Assembly (NCBI RefSeq): GCF_000022905.1 | Contig: NC_012590.1 | Coordinates: 2,418,001 to 2,482,000, forward strand | From: Corynebacterium aurimucosum ATCC 700975 | GTDB taxonomy: Bacteria > Actinomycetota > Actinomycetes > Mycobacteriales > Mycobacteriaceae | Direction: 5' to 3' | Length of the DNA stretch: 64,000 nucleotides | Shown here: positions 8,932 through 18,487 of the stretch, piece after piece | Layout: every line of letters begins with the position of its first letter | Position numbering within the stretch: position 1 is the first letter of the stretch | Position numbers and translations under genes: made by a program | Notes under the pieces: generated by a model | The model's database searches: none | What the model saw: only the letters and a program-made list of their open reading frames with translations | What the model was told of the DNA's origin: nothing

Positions 8932-10188
8932 GTGACTATGCTCCCAGAATTTTTCACCACCCAGCACCAGCTGCGCCAAAAGGCAGTCTTGGACCAAGGA
9001 GCGGACTCCACGCTCTTCCTCGTGGAAGATCCCTCACATAACGAGCTGCTCGTGGAGATATACAACCCGGAGAACCGCGGTGTGCTCCGCCAGTCCGGCG
9101 TCGTGGGGCAACTACAGCACAGCGCCATCGCCCCCATCGTGGGCACGGGAACTATGAACAACGGTCAGGAATTCTTCGTGCGCCGCAGCCTGCCCGGTGA
9201 GCAGCTGGCGAATTTCACTTCCTCTGGAATTGGCGCGCAGCACCTTTCCCGGGAGGAAGCCGTCGCTGTCTTCGCCCCTTTGGCCGACGCCATCGATTTC
9301 CTGCTCCAGAAGGGCCAGAATAAATTCGCTCTCCGCGCGCTCAATCCGCGCCGCATCATCCTGACCAATAACCGCTCGAACGCCTTCTTCGCAGCGGTCG
9401 GCCCAGCCACAGGCTCCGATTCCCCCAAGGCGACGGCGAAGGAGGCAATCGACCGCCTGGCACAGCTCCTCGCCGCCGCCTATCCTTCCTTCCGCGCAGC
9501 AGGCGCTTATACCTCGGCGGCCGCCGTGGTTGATTCTCTCCGAAATGCTAGCGCGGGGACCTCCAACGCCAGCGCGGCTGGCACCGGCACCTCAAGCCCG
9601 GTTGCTCCGCAGTGGCAACCGGAACAGCATTACGCTGCCGCCCCACAGGGGGAATGGGGAACCCAGCCGCAACCGCCGGTCCCCGCTTCCGCCCCCGCGG
9701 AAGACTCCGCTCAGCGCGGGTCGACCTCGAAGAGCAAGGTCTTTGCTGGCCTTGGTGTAGGCCTTCTCCTTTTAGCCCTCATCGGCGGCCTACTGTGGTT
9801 CTTCTTTGGCCGTCCGGCGTGGTCTGAGGAGGAGCAGGCGCTGGTCGACGACCACCCAGGCCTCATCAGCTCCCGTCCCGGCGGGGAGGGCTTCGACGGT
9901 GCCACCTGCGAGTCCCGCGAGCCGGAGGATGGTCAGGATGCAAAGATCACCTGCGTTCGCGACGGCGTGGGCTACTCCGTGGCGAGGTACGGGGACGTCA
10001 CCAAGCGCGACGCGGCTGCCCCGACACAGGATGCACAGGAACTGTCCAACGGGCAGTGCACCGTGCACAGTTATGACGTTTCCGATTCCGAGCCGGTCTT
10101 CTACATGAGCACCGAGGACTCCGCTGACGCCGTCCTCGTGTGGGGCGAGGACGCCGAAAAACTTCGCCTGAACATGCCGCTGTGCTGA
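8932..10188 (+). CDS. Membrane-anchored pseudokinase-like protein
   Basis: 418 residues from GTG 8932 (ATG at 8938 is an alternative). Residues 1-205 look like a worn Ser/Thr kinase fold: N-lobe strands (ADSTLFLVEDP, ELLVEIYNPENRG), a hinge-like FFVRRSLPGEQL, and a helix-loop FALRALNPRRIIL where a kinase would have HRDLKPxNILL. The catalytic Asp, the Lys of the VAIK strand and DFG are not seen. A Ser/Pro/Gln-rich linker leads to one transmembrane helix (about 265-290) and an outer domain with four cysteines. The architecture recalls mycobacterial PknB-type receptors or MviN pseudokinase, but catalysis is unlikely. It ends 7 bases from the convergent MFS gene. Confidence 0.6.
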   Translation: MTMLPEFFTTQHQLRQKAVLDQGADSTLFLVEDPSHNELLVEIYNPENRGVLRQSGVVGQLQHSAIAPIVGTGTMNNGQEFFVRRSLPGEQLANFTSSGIGAQHLSREEAVAVFAPLADAIDFLLQKGQNKFALRALNPRRIILTNNRSNAFFAAVGPATGSDSPKATAKEAIDRLAQLLAAAYPSFRAAGAYTSAAAVVDSLRNASAGTSNASAAGTGTSSPVAPQWQPEQHYAAAPQGEWGTQPQPPVPASAPAEDSAQRGSTSKSKVFAGLGVGLLLLALIGGLLWFFFGRPAWSEEEQALVDDHPGLISSRPGGEGFDGATCESREPEDGQDAKITCVRDGVGYSVARYGDVTKRDAAAPTQDAQELSNGQCTVHSYDVSDSEPVFYMSTEDSADAVLVWGEDAEKLRLNMPLC

Positions 10189-10195
10189 TTCACGG

Positions 10196-11596
10196 CTAAT
10201 TCACGCGCTTGAGCAGCGGCGCAATCACCGCAATGGCGGTGCCGGCCACGCCGGCAAAAAGGAAAGCCCAGTGCGTTCCCTGTGCCGTCGCTGCGGCCGG
10301 GCCCATCCCCGCCGCGACGCCGGCCTGGGTGCCGCGCGTGAGGAAGACAACGAGGAAGGCCGTTCCCATCGCACCAGCCAGTTGCTGGAAGGTGTTCATG
10401 ATGGCCGAGCCGTGCGAGTAGAGCTTCTCCGGAAGTGAGGACAGCGCGGTGGTCATCAGCGGCGTCATCATCAAACACATGCCGAGGGAGAAAACTACGT
10501 GCATGCCCACGACCATCCACACGGCTGAGTTCTCTCCCAAGGTGGCCATGAGCCACAGGCTGGCCACCATGAACAGTGAGCCCGGAATCATCAGGGGGCG
10601 CGGGCCATAGGAATCAAAAAGACGGCCCACAATCGGGGAAAGGAAAGCTTGAAGGATGCCTCCCGGCATCACCGCGAGCCCCGTGGCGAAGGCCGTAGCG
10701 CCCAGGGTAGTTTGCAGGTAAATGGGCAGGACCGTGACCATTCCCAGCATGAGTCCAAAGGACAGGACGAGGATGATCACCGCAAGAGTGAAGTTGCGTA
10801 CGCGAAAAGGTCGCAGATCCATCAGGGCGCGGTCTTCAAGCGCGAGGCGCCTCTGCCGGCGGATGAAGACGACGAGCGCGATAACGCCCACCACGGTGAC
10901 GGCGATATCCACCCAAGCGCCGCCCTGCAGCATTTTCTCTATCGAGGACAATCCATAAATCAGACCGCCGAAAGCGCACGCGGAAAGGATGACGGAGAGA
11001 CCGTCGAGTGGGGTATCGCGGTTCTCACCAACATCGCTCAGGCGCCAGAGCCCGGCAACCAAGATGAGGGCGATGAGCGGCACCATGGCCCAAAAGATGA
11101 CGTGCCAGGTGAAGTGGTTGAGAATGGCCCCGCCAACCGTTGGCCCCAGTGCCGGGGCGACGGAAATCACCACGGAAATAATGCCCATGACCGTGCCACG
11201 GCGCTGCGCTGGGACCAACGTCATGGCAACGGTCATGAGAGTGGGGATCATCAGCGCGGTTCCACCGGCCTGAAGGACGCGCCCCAAGAGTAAAACGATG
11301 AAGCTCGGGGCGAGGGCCGCCACCACGGTTCCGGCTAGGAAGAGTCCTGCGGAGGCGATGAAAATCTGCCGTGTGGTGAGCCGCTCCAACAGGAAGCCGG
11401 TTGTCGGGATGACGACGGCCATGGTGAGCATGAATCCCGTCAACAACCACTGCGCGCTCGTGGCGGGAATTCCATAGTCCGCCATGATGGCTGGTAGTGC
11501 AACAGAGAGCGAGGTCTCGTTGAGAATCATGACCATCGCCCCCAGCACTAGGATGCTGAGGTTGATCACTACCTTGGAGGGAATCTCAGCGGACAT
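10196..11596 (-). CDS. MFS multidrug transporter, DHA2 (EmrB/QacA) type
   Basis: 466 residues from ATG 11596 (a TTG at 11617 would add seven). About 14 hydrophobic helices, with the family features LNETSLSVALPAIMADYG in helix 1, WLLTGFMLTMAVVIPTTGFL, and a motif C-like stretch SVAPALGPTVGGAI in helix 5. DHA2 proteins export drugs, dyes or lipids using the proton gradient. No adjacent TetR or MarR regulator is present, so its trigger is unknown. It stands as a single gene. Confidence 0.88.
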   Translation of the reverse strand: MSAEIPSKVVINLSILVLGAMVMILNETSLSVALPAIMADYGIPATSAQWLLTGFMLTMAVVIPTTGFLLERLTTRQIFIASAGLFLAGTVVAALAPSFIVLLLGRVLQAGGTALMIPTLMTVAMTLVPAQRRGTVMGIISVVISVAPALGPTVGGAILNHFTWHVIFWAMVPLIALILVAGLWRLSDVGENRDTPLDGLSVILSACAFGGLIYGLSSIEKMLQGGAWVDIAVTVVGVIALVVFIRRQRRLALEDRALMDLRPFRVRNFTLAVIILVLSFGLMLGMVTVLPIYLQTTLGATAFATGLAVMPGGILQAFLSPIVGRLFDSYGPRPLMIPGSLFMVASLWLMATLGENSAVWMVVGMHVVFSLGMCLMMTPLMTTALSSLPEKLYSHGSAIMNTFQQLAGAMGTAFLVVFLTRGTQAGVAAGMGPAAATAQGTHWAFLFAGVAGTAIAVIAPLLKRVN

Positions 11597-11766
11597 GCGG
11601 CCAGCCACACCTTTCAACTACTTAACTCTGTGGACCTCGCACTGGAGCTGTGAAAGTCAGCGCGCGAAGATTTTAGAGTACTCCCAAGGTCACCGGGCAT
11701 GCCACATGAGCGAAGCCGCGGGCCTTCTTAAGACCGCCGCGGCTGGCGATGACTTCGTGATACGCC

Positions 11767-12711
11767 TTAGGGCATGGTCTCCATGTTGCGGGGTGTGATG
11801 ACCACGATGCTGCCACCGCTGTCCAGACTGCAGCCCAGCAGACGGTTTTCAGGGGTATCCTCCCACAGTTTCGGTGCACCGTAGGAACAGTGTCCAAGGT
11901 CAGTGGTGAGGTGGCCACGGTTTCCGCCCTCGCCAGCCTGCCAATCATGGTTGGCGTATTCATCCAGCAGCTCCATGGCATCATTGCAGTCGGTGCCATC
12001 TTCCTGCACGTAGACCAAACCGGTCTCCTCCCCGCGTGTTCCGCTCTCACCGCACACCGCTCCGGTGTTGGCCATGCCGTTCGCATCTGGCTTCGCTGGG
12101 AAGGTATCGGAGTAGTACTGGCCATCGTCCTCGACGGTGAAGTGGTGCCCGTTCGCCTTGACCACGAATTTGTTACCGCTGAGCGCCTCAAAGGTGCCAC
12201 CGTCAAAGCTGACGGTCTCGCCCTCGTTGAGCGTTGCAACCTCTGTCGGTGTATAGAACTCAATGGCCCACACCGGGAAGAAGCCGCGGTCGCCGAGGTA
12301 GCTCACCGCGTTTGCCCTCCAGCTCTGCATAACCGGCCCTGGATAAATTGGCGGATCGGCAAATTCGACTTTGCAGTTCGGGGCATCAGCCTCTTCGTGA
12401 ATGAGGCAGAGGACGCGCCCATCCGGGCTCTTGACGGCTGGGATGGGGTTCGGAATGGTCGCCAGATCACCACCGGTCATGAAGTCCTGCGGATCGCGTT
12501 CCTTCAACCCGCCGGGTTTGTCTTTATCGGGCTTGGCGCTGCTCGACGCCGCGGCCTCAGTAGAGCTGCTGGAGGCAGATTCAGAGCTTGCAGAGCTGGC
12601 TGAGTTCTGTTGAAACTGTGGCTCATCGCTGGCCGGTTCGCTCGTCGAAGAACACGAGGCCACGGCGCAGGCCATGAGGGAGGCAGAGAGGATAGAGAGA
12701 AGCTTCTTCAT
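11767..12711 (-). CDS. Putative lipoprotein of unknown function
   Basis: 314 residues from ATG 12711, where MKKLLSILSASLMACAVASC gives a clear signal peptide with lipobox AVASC; the in-frame codons further upstream do not fit a signal peptide. The lipidated Cys is followed by a 45-residue Ser/Ala/Glu-rich linker and a folded domain of about 240 residues. Six further cysteines occur (LCLIHEE, APNCKVE, AVCGES, TDCNDA, GHCSYG, LLGCSLD), probably forming disulfides outside the membrane. The family is not recognised. Nearby residues NHDWQAGEGG may form a ligand pocket, but that is a guess. Confidence 0.7.
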   Translation of the reverse strand: MKKLLSILSASLMACAVASCSSTSEPASDEPQFQQNSASSASSESASSSSTEAAASSSAKPDKDKPGGLKERDPQDFMTGGDLATIPNPIPAVKSPDGRVLCLIHEEADAPNCKVEFADPPIYPGPVMQSWRANAVSYLGDRGFFPVWAIEFYTPTEVATLNEGETVSFDGGTFEALSGNKFVVKANGHHFTVEDDGQYYSDTFPAKPDANGMANTGAVCGESGTRGEETGLVYVQEDGTDCNDAMELLDEYANHDWQAGEGGNRGHLTTDLGHCSYGAPKLWEDTPENRLLGCSLDSGGSIVVITPRNMETMP

Positions 12712-12788
12712 GTTTTGTATTGTTCCACGCAGGCAGTCTTCGCGCTGAGTGTTTCCTGGCTGCAGCAACCTGAAAGCTCCTCAAAAAC

Positions 12789-12830
12789 AACGCACAAGCC
12801 TTCGGCTGCGGGGCCGGAGGCTTGTGCGTT
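12789..12830 (-). terminator. Rho-independent terminator of lysS
   Basis: A 13-bp stem (AACGCACAAGCCT and its complement) with a GC-rich loop, followed on the minus strand by TGTTTTTGAGG. It lies 24 bases after the lysS stop. Confidence 0.85.
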
Positions 12831-12853
12831 GAGGTAGAAAGCTAGCGCGGAGA

Positions 12854-14428
12854 CTAGTGCTCAGGTTTCACGATTGGGAAGAGCACGGTCTCGCGGATGC
12901 CCAGGCCGGTCAGGGCCATGAGCAGGCGGTCCATGCCCATACCAGCGCCAGCTGTCGGCGGCATGCCCTGCTCCATGGCAGCAAGGAAGTCTTCATCCAA
13001 AACCATGGCTTCTTCATCACCGCCGGCGGCCAAGCGGGCCTGGTCCTCGAAGCGCTCACGCTGGATTACGGGATCCACCAGCTCCGAGTAGCCGGTGGCC
13101 AGCTCGAAACCGCGCACGTAGAGGTCCCACTTCTCCGTCACGCCTGGCTGCGAGCGGTGCTGGCGGGTCAGCGGGGAGGTCTCAACGGGGAAGTTCTTCA
13201 CAAAGATCGGGCCCTCAAGCTGGTCCTCGCAGAGCACCTCCCAGATCTCCTCCACCAACTTTCCGTGGCCCCAACCGCCGTTCTTCGGGACGTCGAGCCC
13301 GATGACGTCGGCAAGCGCCTTGAGCTCCTCGACGGTGGAGTCGATGGTGACCTCCGGCTGGCCCGGGAACTTGCGCTGCAGAGCCTCGTTGAGGGAGGGG
13401 TACATTTCAATCTCCGGCCACTCTTCGCCGCCGAAATCATACTCAGTGCCATCCGCCAGGGTGACGGTGGTGGAACCGAAGACTGCGCGGGCCACGGACT
13501 GGATGGACTCGCGGATGGTGCGGGCACAGTCGTTGTAATCGCCCCATGCCTCGTAAGTCTCCAGCATGGCGAACTCCGGGGAGTGGGAGCGGTCAACGCC
13601 CTCGTTGCGGAAGTTGCGGTTGATCTCAAAGACGCGGTCAATGCCGCCGACAACAGCGCGCTTGAGGAAGAGCTCCGGAGCGATGCGCAGGTAGAGGTCG
13701 ATGTCCAGGGCATTGGAGTGGGTCACAAACGGGCGGGCTGCGGCACCGCCGTGGAGAGTCTGCAGCATCGGGGTTTCGATCTCCATGAAACCCTGATCCT
13801 CCAGGTAGTTGCGCAGCGCACGCATTACCTTCACGCGGGTCATGGCATTCTTGCGGGCCTCCTCGCGCACGATGAGGTCGTTGTAGCGCTGACGCACGCG
13901 AGTTTCCTCGTTCATGTCAGCGAAGGAAACTGGGAGCGGGCGCAGGGACTTCGCCGCCATGGTCCATTCGGAGGCCATGACGGAGAGCTCGCCACGGCGC
14001 GAAGCAATAACGCGACCCCGGACGGAGATGAAATCACCTAGGTCAACGTCGGACTTCCACGCGGCGAGGCGCTCCTCCCCTACCTCTGCCAGCGACAGCA
14101 TGGCCTGCACCTGGGTGCCATCGCCATCCTGCAAGGTGGCAAAGCACAGCTTGCCGGTATTGCGCATGAAGATAAGACGGCCGGCGATGGCTACCTCGAC
14201 GTCAGTCTCCTCACCCGCGCTGAGGTAGGTGACGCCCTCTTCCGCGGCCGGCTCTTCGCCCTCGGCAACGACCTGGAACTGCTGGCGGAGATCCCGCAGG
14301 GAGATCGTGCGGTCTACGGTCACCGGATAAGGCTCGGTGCCGGACTCCAACAGTCGGGCGCGTTTCTCGCGGCGAATGCGCAGCTGCTCGGGGACGTCAG
14401 TAACTTCAGTATTCTTCTTCTCGCTCAC
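12854..14428 (-). CDS. lysS: Lysine--tRNA ligase (class II)
   Basis: 524 residues, GTG start. N-terminal OB-fold anticodon-binding domain (about 60-170), then a class II catalytic core with motif 2 [20 protein letters not shown] and motif 3 [18 protein letters not shown] near the C-terminus. It charges tRNA-Lys for protein synthesis. TACCCT 8 bases before the GTG may be a leaderless promoter. It is divergent from phoX. Confidence 0.96.
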   Translation of the reverse strand: MSEKKNTEVTDVPEQLRIRREKRARLLESGTEPYPVTVDRTISLRDLRQQFQVVAEGEEPAAEEGVTYLSAGEETDVEVAIAGRLIFMRNTGKLCFATLQDGDGTQVQAMLSLAEVGEERLAAWKSDVDLGDFISVRGRVIASRRGELSVMASEWTMAAKSLRPLPVSFADMNEETRVRQRYNDLIVREEARKNAMTRVKVMRALRNYLEDQGFMEIETPMLQTLHGGAAARPFVTHSNALDIDLYLRIAPELFLKRAVVGGIDRVFEINRNFRNEGVDRSHSPEFAMLETYEAWGDYNDCARTIRESIQSVARAVFGSTTVTLADGTEYDFGGEEWPEIEMYPSLNEALQRKFPGQPEVTIDSTVEELKALADVIGLDVPKNGGWGHGKLVEEIWEVLCEDQLEGPIFVKNFPVETSPLTRQHRSQPGVTEKWDLYVRGFELATGYSELVDPVIQRERFEDQARLAAGGDEEAMVLDEDFLAAMEQGMPPTAGAGMGMDRLLMALTGLGIRETVLFPIVKPEH

Positions 14429-14599
14429 GGTTGTCTAGGGTAGTCGATCCCCATACGCTGGCGCGATCCCGGTTCACAGAGTGTTCATCTGGTGGTTAGA
14501 CAGCATCAACCGCGCGGCCACCTCAACCGTATTAACTCGGGGCGTCCGTTGCGCCATCCCCGCGCAACCAACGAGTTCGATTTTTGGAGCATAACTTTC

Positions 14600-16696
14600 A
14601 TGGCACTCAACGGCCGTAATCTCTTGGCTAACATGTTTACCTCTTCTCGTTCTTCTCTTACCTGCACCTACAAGTGCGGTAATGCCTGCTTCGGCGAGTG
14701 CGAGAACACCTCCGATAACCCTTACTTCGGTGACCAGTTCCCCCGCCGTACCGCCCTACGCGCCGGTGGCCTGGCCGTCGTCGCCGTCGGTGGTTCCTCT
14801 GCGCTGGCTGCGTGCGCTGCACCGGATGACAATGGATCTGCGGCTGGCGGCTCCTCTAACAAGACCAGCGAGGTCAAGGGTTCTGACATCGAGCTCACCT
14901 CCGCCGAGGGCATGCACTTTGAAGCTGTGGACGCCAATACCAAAGATGAGGTAGTCATCCCGAAGGGCTATGAGCAGACCGTCCTGATTGCCTGGGGTGA
15001 CCCGGTCATCGAGGGCGCGCCGGAATTCGACGTCAACAACCAGACCGCCGCGGATGCGGAGAAGCAGTTCGGCTTCAACAATGACTTCGCCGGCCTCATC
15101 GAGCACCCGGATGATAAGAACCGCATGATCTACATGTGCTCGCACGAGTACACCACCGAGCCGATGATGTTCCCGAACTACGACCCGGAGAACCCCACAG
15201 AGGAGCAGGTGAAGATCGGCTGGGCTGGCCACGGTCACACCATCCTCGAGGTATCCAAGGTGAAGGGCTCCGGCGAGCTCAAGCGCGAATTCGGCCCGCT
15301 CAACCGCCGCATCACCGCCACCACCCCGTTCACCCTGGTGGGCCCAGCTAAGGGCACCGACCTGGTGAAGACCTCCGCTGACCCGAAGGGTGAGAAGGTC
15401 CTGGGTACCCTCAACAACTGCTCCGGTGGCGTGACCCCGTGGAACACCATGCTCTCCGGCGAAGAGAACTTCGACCAGTACTTCGCCGGTGGCGACATCA
15501 AGGATGAGAAGGCCGCTGAATCCCTCAAGCGCTTCGGCATCGAGGAGGGCCCGTCCGACCGTAAGTGGGAAAAGTACGATGACCGCTTCGATGTAACCAA
15601 GGAGCCGAACGAGCCGAACCGCTTTGGCTGGCTCGTGGAGATCAACCCGCTGGACCCGAAGTCCACCCCGATTAAGCACACCGCTGTGGGCCGCTTCAAG
15701 CACGAGGCCGGCAACATCCACATCACCAAGGATGGCACCGTGGTCTGTTACTCCGGCGATGACTCCCGCTTTGAGTACGTCTACAAGTTCGTCTCCTCCA
15801 AGAAGTACAAGGAAGGCGACCTGGAGCACAACATGACCATCCTGGACCACGGCACCCTGTACGTGGCCAAGATGGAAGGAAACTCCCCGGAGAAGGAAAT
15901 CGACGGCTCCGGTGTCCTGCCGGAGGATGGCGCCTTCGACGGCAGCGGCGAGTGGGTCAAGCTGCTGACCTCCGATACGGAGAACAACAAGTTCGAGTCT
16001 CACGTGGACGGCATGTCCGCAGAGGAGGTCGCCGTCTTTACCCGTGAGGCCGCCGACAAGGTGGGCGCCACCAAGATGGACCGCCCAGAGGACGTTGAAG
16101 TTCACCCGGAGACCGAGAAGGTCTACATCGCGCTGACCAACAACAAGTACCGCGGCGCCACCGGCGAGAACGCCAAGAAGAACAAGGAAGACGCCAAGGA
16201 ATGGGCTCCGGTTAAGGAGAACAAGAACGGCCTGGTCATGGAGCTCGAGGATGACCACGCCGGCGAGAAGTTCACCTGGAACCTCTTCCTGGTCTGTGGT
16301 GACCCGCGTGAGGCCAGCACCTACTTCGGTGGCTTCGATAAAGAGAAGGTCTCCCCGATTTCCTGCCCGGATAACCTGGCCTTCGACAATCACGGCAACC
16401 TGTGGATCTCCACTGACGGCAACGCGCTGGACTCCAACGACGGCCTTTACGCTGTGACCACCGAGGGTGAGACCCGCGGCGAGCTCAAGTGCTTCCTCAC
16501 CGTCCCGGCTGGTGCGGAGACCTGTGGGCCGATCGTCGACGATGACCGCGTCATGGTCAACGTTCAGCACCCGGGCGAGGCTGACGACGCCACCTTTGAG
16601 AACGCCACCTCCCACTGGCCCGACGGCGGTAAGTCCACCCCGCGCCCGGCCGTGGTTGTGGTGTGGAAGAAGGACGGCAAGATCGGTACCGAATAA
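14600..16696 (+). CDS. PhoX family alkaline phosphatase (DUF839), Tat-exported
   Basis: 698 residues from ATG 14600, which has GGAG at 14586-14589 ten bases upstream; a longer frame from 14492 lacks this. Residues 22-34 contain four cysteines at four-residue spacing (CTYKCGNACFGEC) before PNTSDN-like ENTSDNPYFGD, a stretch typical of actinobacterial PhoX. A twin-arginine signal follows (FPRRTALRAGGLAVVAV, about 47-63) that ends in LAAC, a possible lipobox. The large beta-propeller carries acidic Ca/Fe ligands, e.g. GEENFDQYF and PEDVEVHP. PhoX enzymes release phosphate from organic esters at the cell surface, usually under phosphate limitation; no PHO-type operator was confirmed here. Confidence 0.9.
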   Translation: MALNGRNLLANMFTSSRSSLTCTYKCGNACFGECENTSDNPYFGDQFPRRTALRAGGLAVVAVGGSSALAACAAPDDNGSAAGGSSNKTSEVKGSDIELTSAEGMHFEAVDANTKDEVVIPKGYEQTVLIAWGDPVIEGAPEFDVNNQTAADAEKQFGFNNDFAGLIEHPDDKNRMIYMCSHEYTTEPMMFPNYDPENPTEEQVKIGWAGHGHTILEVSKVKGSGELKREFGPLNRRITATTPFTLVGPAKGTDLVKTSADPKGEKVLGTLNNCSGGVTPWNTMLSGEENFDQYFAGGDIKDEKAAESLKRFGIEEGPSDRKWEKYDDRFDVTKEPNEPNRFGWLVEINPLDPKSTPIKHTAVGRFKHEAGNIHITKDGTVVCYSGDDSRFEYVYKFVSSKKYKEGDLEHNMTILDHGTLYVAKMEGNSPEKEIDGSGVLPEDGAFDGSGEWVKLLTSDTENNKFESHVDGMSAEEVAVFTREAADKVGATKMDRPEDVEVHPETEKVYIALTNNKYRGATGENAKKNKEDAKEWAPVKENKNGLVMELEDDHAGEKFTWNLFLVCGDPREASTYFGGFDKEKVSPISCPDNLAFDNHGNLWISTDGNALDSNDGLYAVTTEGETRGELKCFLTVPAGAETCGPIVDDDRVMVNVQHPGEADDATFENATSHWPDGGKSTPRPAVVVVWKKDGKIGTE

Positions 16697-16725
16697 GGCA
16701 CCGCCGCCTTACCGCCTAATTACCT

Positions 16726-17673
16726 TTAAGCGGTGCGCAGCTGCGCCTCCAGCACCTCCTGCGCGAAGTCCCACAACGGGGTTGCAACCCCAGCCTTGAC
16801 GCCCATGCGTCGGATCGCTCCGACCTGGGCGTCTAATTCATTCGGCAGGCCCTCCTTGATATCGCGCTGCATCGAGGACGTGCTGTCCGGGTGCTGCTGG
16901 CGGGCAAACTCCATGGTCTGTTCCACCACGTTCTCCGGCAGCTCCACGCCGAGAGCGCGGCCGACAGCCTCGACTTCCCGCATGAAGGCCTCGAGCTGGC
17001 CGGGGATTTCCTGGCAGAGGTACCCAATCGGTTTATCCGCCAAGGCGCCCAAGGTTCCGGTCGGGGTGACGAACATGGCTTTCGACCAGACGTCGACAAG
17101 CGCGGCGTCGTGGAACTTGCTGGAGGCACCCGCCTCCTTCAGCGCGGCCGCCAGCTCCTCGCCCGTACGCCGCAGGGACTCCGGGGCGTTGGCACTCAGC
17201 GGCCCAAAGGCTAATGCCAAGGGCCCTGGGTTGCGCTTGATCTGCGCCGGCCCCAGGCGAGTGGCATAAACGCGAGCGACACCGGCAAGGATGTTTTCCT
17301 CCCCGAATTCCTCGGCCGCCAAGTACGGAATCTCGACCGAGTTGTGCGTAGTCACCACCGGGATCCCCTGCAGGGCCTCGCGGTCCTCCGCACTGCCAAA
17401 GGTCTCATTGCCTGGCAGCGCCTTCGACGCGATAATCGCCACGTCCAGTCCACCCAAGAGCTTCTTGACCTCAGCAAAGGTTTGCGCAGCCGGGACCTTA
17501 ATCACCTCGGTGCTAGCGGGTTCCGCGTGGGCGTCGATCAACGTCACGCCCGTCTCCCCCAGCACCCGCAAGGTCTCACCACGGGCGACGAAGGCGACGT
17601 CGTGGCCCGCTGCTTTCAGTTTTCCGCCAAAGTATCCGCCGATGGCGCCGGCTCCCAGAATTCCAATCTTCAT
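16726..17673 (-). CDS. 2-dehydropantoate 2-reductase (ketopantoate reductase)
   Basis: 315 residues, standard PanE length. The Rossmann start IGILGAGAIGGYFGGKLKAAG binds NADPH; the catalytic Lys region (TTHNSVEIP and a later LVDVWSKAMFVTPTG) and the C-terminal helical domain (STSSMQRDIKEG) follow family order. The enzyme makes pantoate for pantothenate/CoA. It is last in the dac-to-panE operon, 40 bases after the PanC-like gene. In some corynebacteria IlvC also provides this activity, so the panE symbol is left off. Confidence 0.88.
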   Translation of the reverse strand: MKIGILGAGAIGGYFGGKLKAAGHDVAFVARGETLRVLGETGVTLIDAHAEPASTEVIKVPAAQTFAEVKKLLGGLDVAIIASKALPGNETFGSAEDREALQGIPVVTTHNSVEIPYLAAEEFGEENILAGVARVYATRLGPAQIKRNPGPLALAFGPLSANAPESLRRTGEELAAALKEAGASSKFHDAALVDVWSKAMFVTPTGTLGALADKPIGYLCQEIPGQLEAFMREVEAVGRALGVELPENVVEQTMEFARQQHPDSTSSMQRDIKEGLPNELDAQVGAIRRMGVKAGVATPLWDFAQEVLEAQLRTA

Positions 17674-17713
17674 GTCTCCAACCTAACTGGTGGAGACCTG
17701 CGCCACAGACTTT

Positions 17714-18487
17714 TTATCCGCGCTGTTCTAGATTACGGAACCCAATTCCCAACGGCACGCCCGCGTTATCGATAAGCCGCACGCCGCCGATGGTGGCGGC
17801 GATAAAGAGGCGGGCGTCACCCTCTGCGGGCGGCTCTCCTAGGTCGCGTCCGCGCAGCTCCACGTACTCCGGCTCAACGCCCGCGGCAGCTAACACTTCA
17901 CGTGCCACGCGCACGACCTCTTCGGCCCCGGACTCCGCCGCGTATGCACCGGCGGTAAGTGCCGCTGACAGCGCGCTGGCTTGCTCGCGGGCTTCGGGTG
18001 CGACGTCAGCATTGCGCAGGCTCATCACCACGCCATCGGGCATGCGCACCGAAGGCACACCCTGCACACGCGCCGCGATGTGGAGGTCCGTAAAAGCCTG
18101 CTGGGTGGCCACGAGCAACTCGTAGTCCTTCTCCCCCATGAACACATCGCTAGGACCCAAGGCACAGGTCAGCGCCACAATGCGGGTCAGCTCCGCGCTC
18201 ACATCCTCCATGCCGTGATCGGGCGCGAGGACCCGCGTGCGCTGGCTCTGCTCGCCATAGCGCCACACCACATCAACACCGTCGAGGGCAGAGATGTCCG
18301 TCTCTGGGTCCACAGCCACGACCACGATGCCACCGCGGACGCGCTGCGCCGCTTGCACCAAGGCCAGGTGCCCGGCATGGATGTCGCGGCCCAGCGGCAC
18401 GAGCACCACGCGCTTGCCCGTCTTGCGGTAAGCGCTGCCGACCATGCGGATGCGCTCAATGTCCTCCACTAGGAGTTGTTCTGCCAC
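17714..18487 (-). CDS. PanC-like protein with degenerate substrate site
   Basis: 257 residues from GTG 18487, which has AAAGGAAG just upstream; an in-frame start at 18511 is less likely. It keeps the nucleotidyltransferase signature HAGH (in VPLGRDIHAGHLALV) and the FMGEKDYELL helix, but lacks the FVNPxQF segment (here AVDPETD), the RPGHFxGV segment, and the second pantoate-binding Gln (EKDYELL instead of EKDxQQL). From known PanC structures these Gln residues bind pantoate, so normal pantothenate synthesis by this protein is doubtful. Overlaps the upstream DUF2520 gene by 19 bases. The position matches panC next to Rv3603c in Mycobacterium tuberculosis. Confidence 0.75.
   Translation of the reverse strand: MAEQLLVEDIERIRMVGSAYRKTGKRVVLVPLGRDIHAGHLALVQAAQRVRGGIVVVAVDPETDISALDGVDVVWRYGEQSQRTRVLAPDHGMEDVSAELTRIVALTCALGPSDVFMGEKDYELLVATQQAFTDLHIAARVQGVPSVRMPDGVVMSLRNADVAPEAREQASALSAALTAGAYAAESGAEEVVRVAREVLAAAGVEPEYVELRGRDLGEPPAEGDARLFIAATIGGVRLIDNAGVPLGIGFRNLEQRG

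Noticed and set aside
11714..11744. AGCCGCGG hairpin after the lipoprotein gene
   Set aside because: Eight-base stem without a T-run; common in GC-rich sequence.
14756..16615. 619-residue open frame antisense to phoX
   Set aside because: Shadow of a well supported gene; composition typical of reverse reading.
16699..16734. GCACCGC/GCGGTGC inverted repeat between phoX and the reductase gene
   Set aside because: Seven-base stem with a long loop and no T-run, partly inside the reductase coding sequence; not a convincing terminator.
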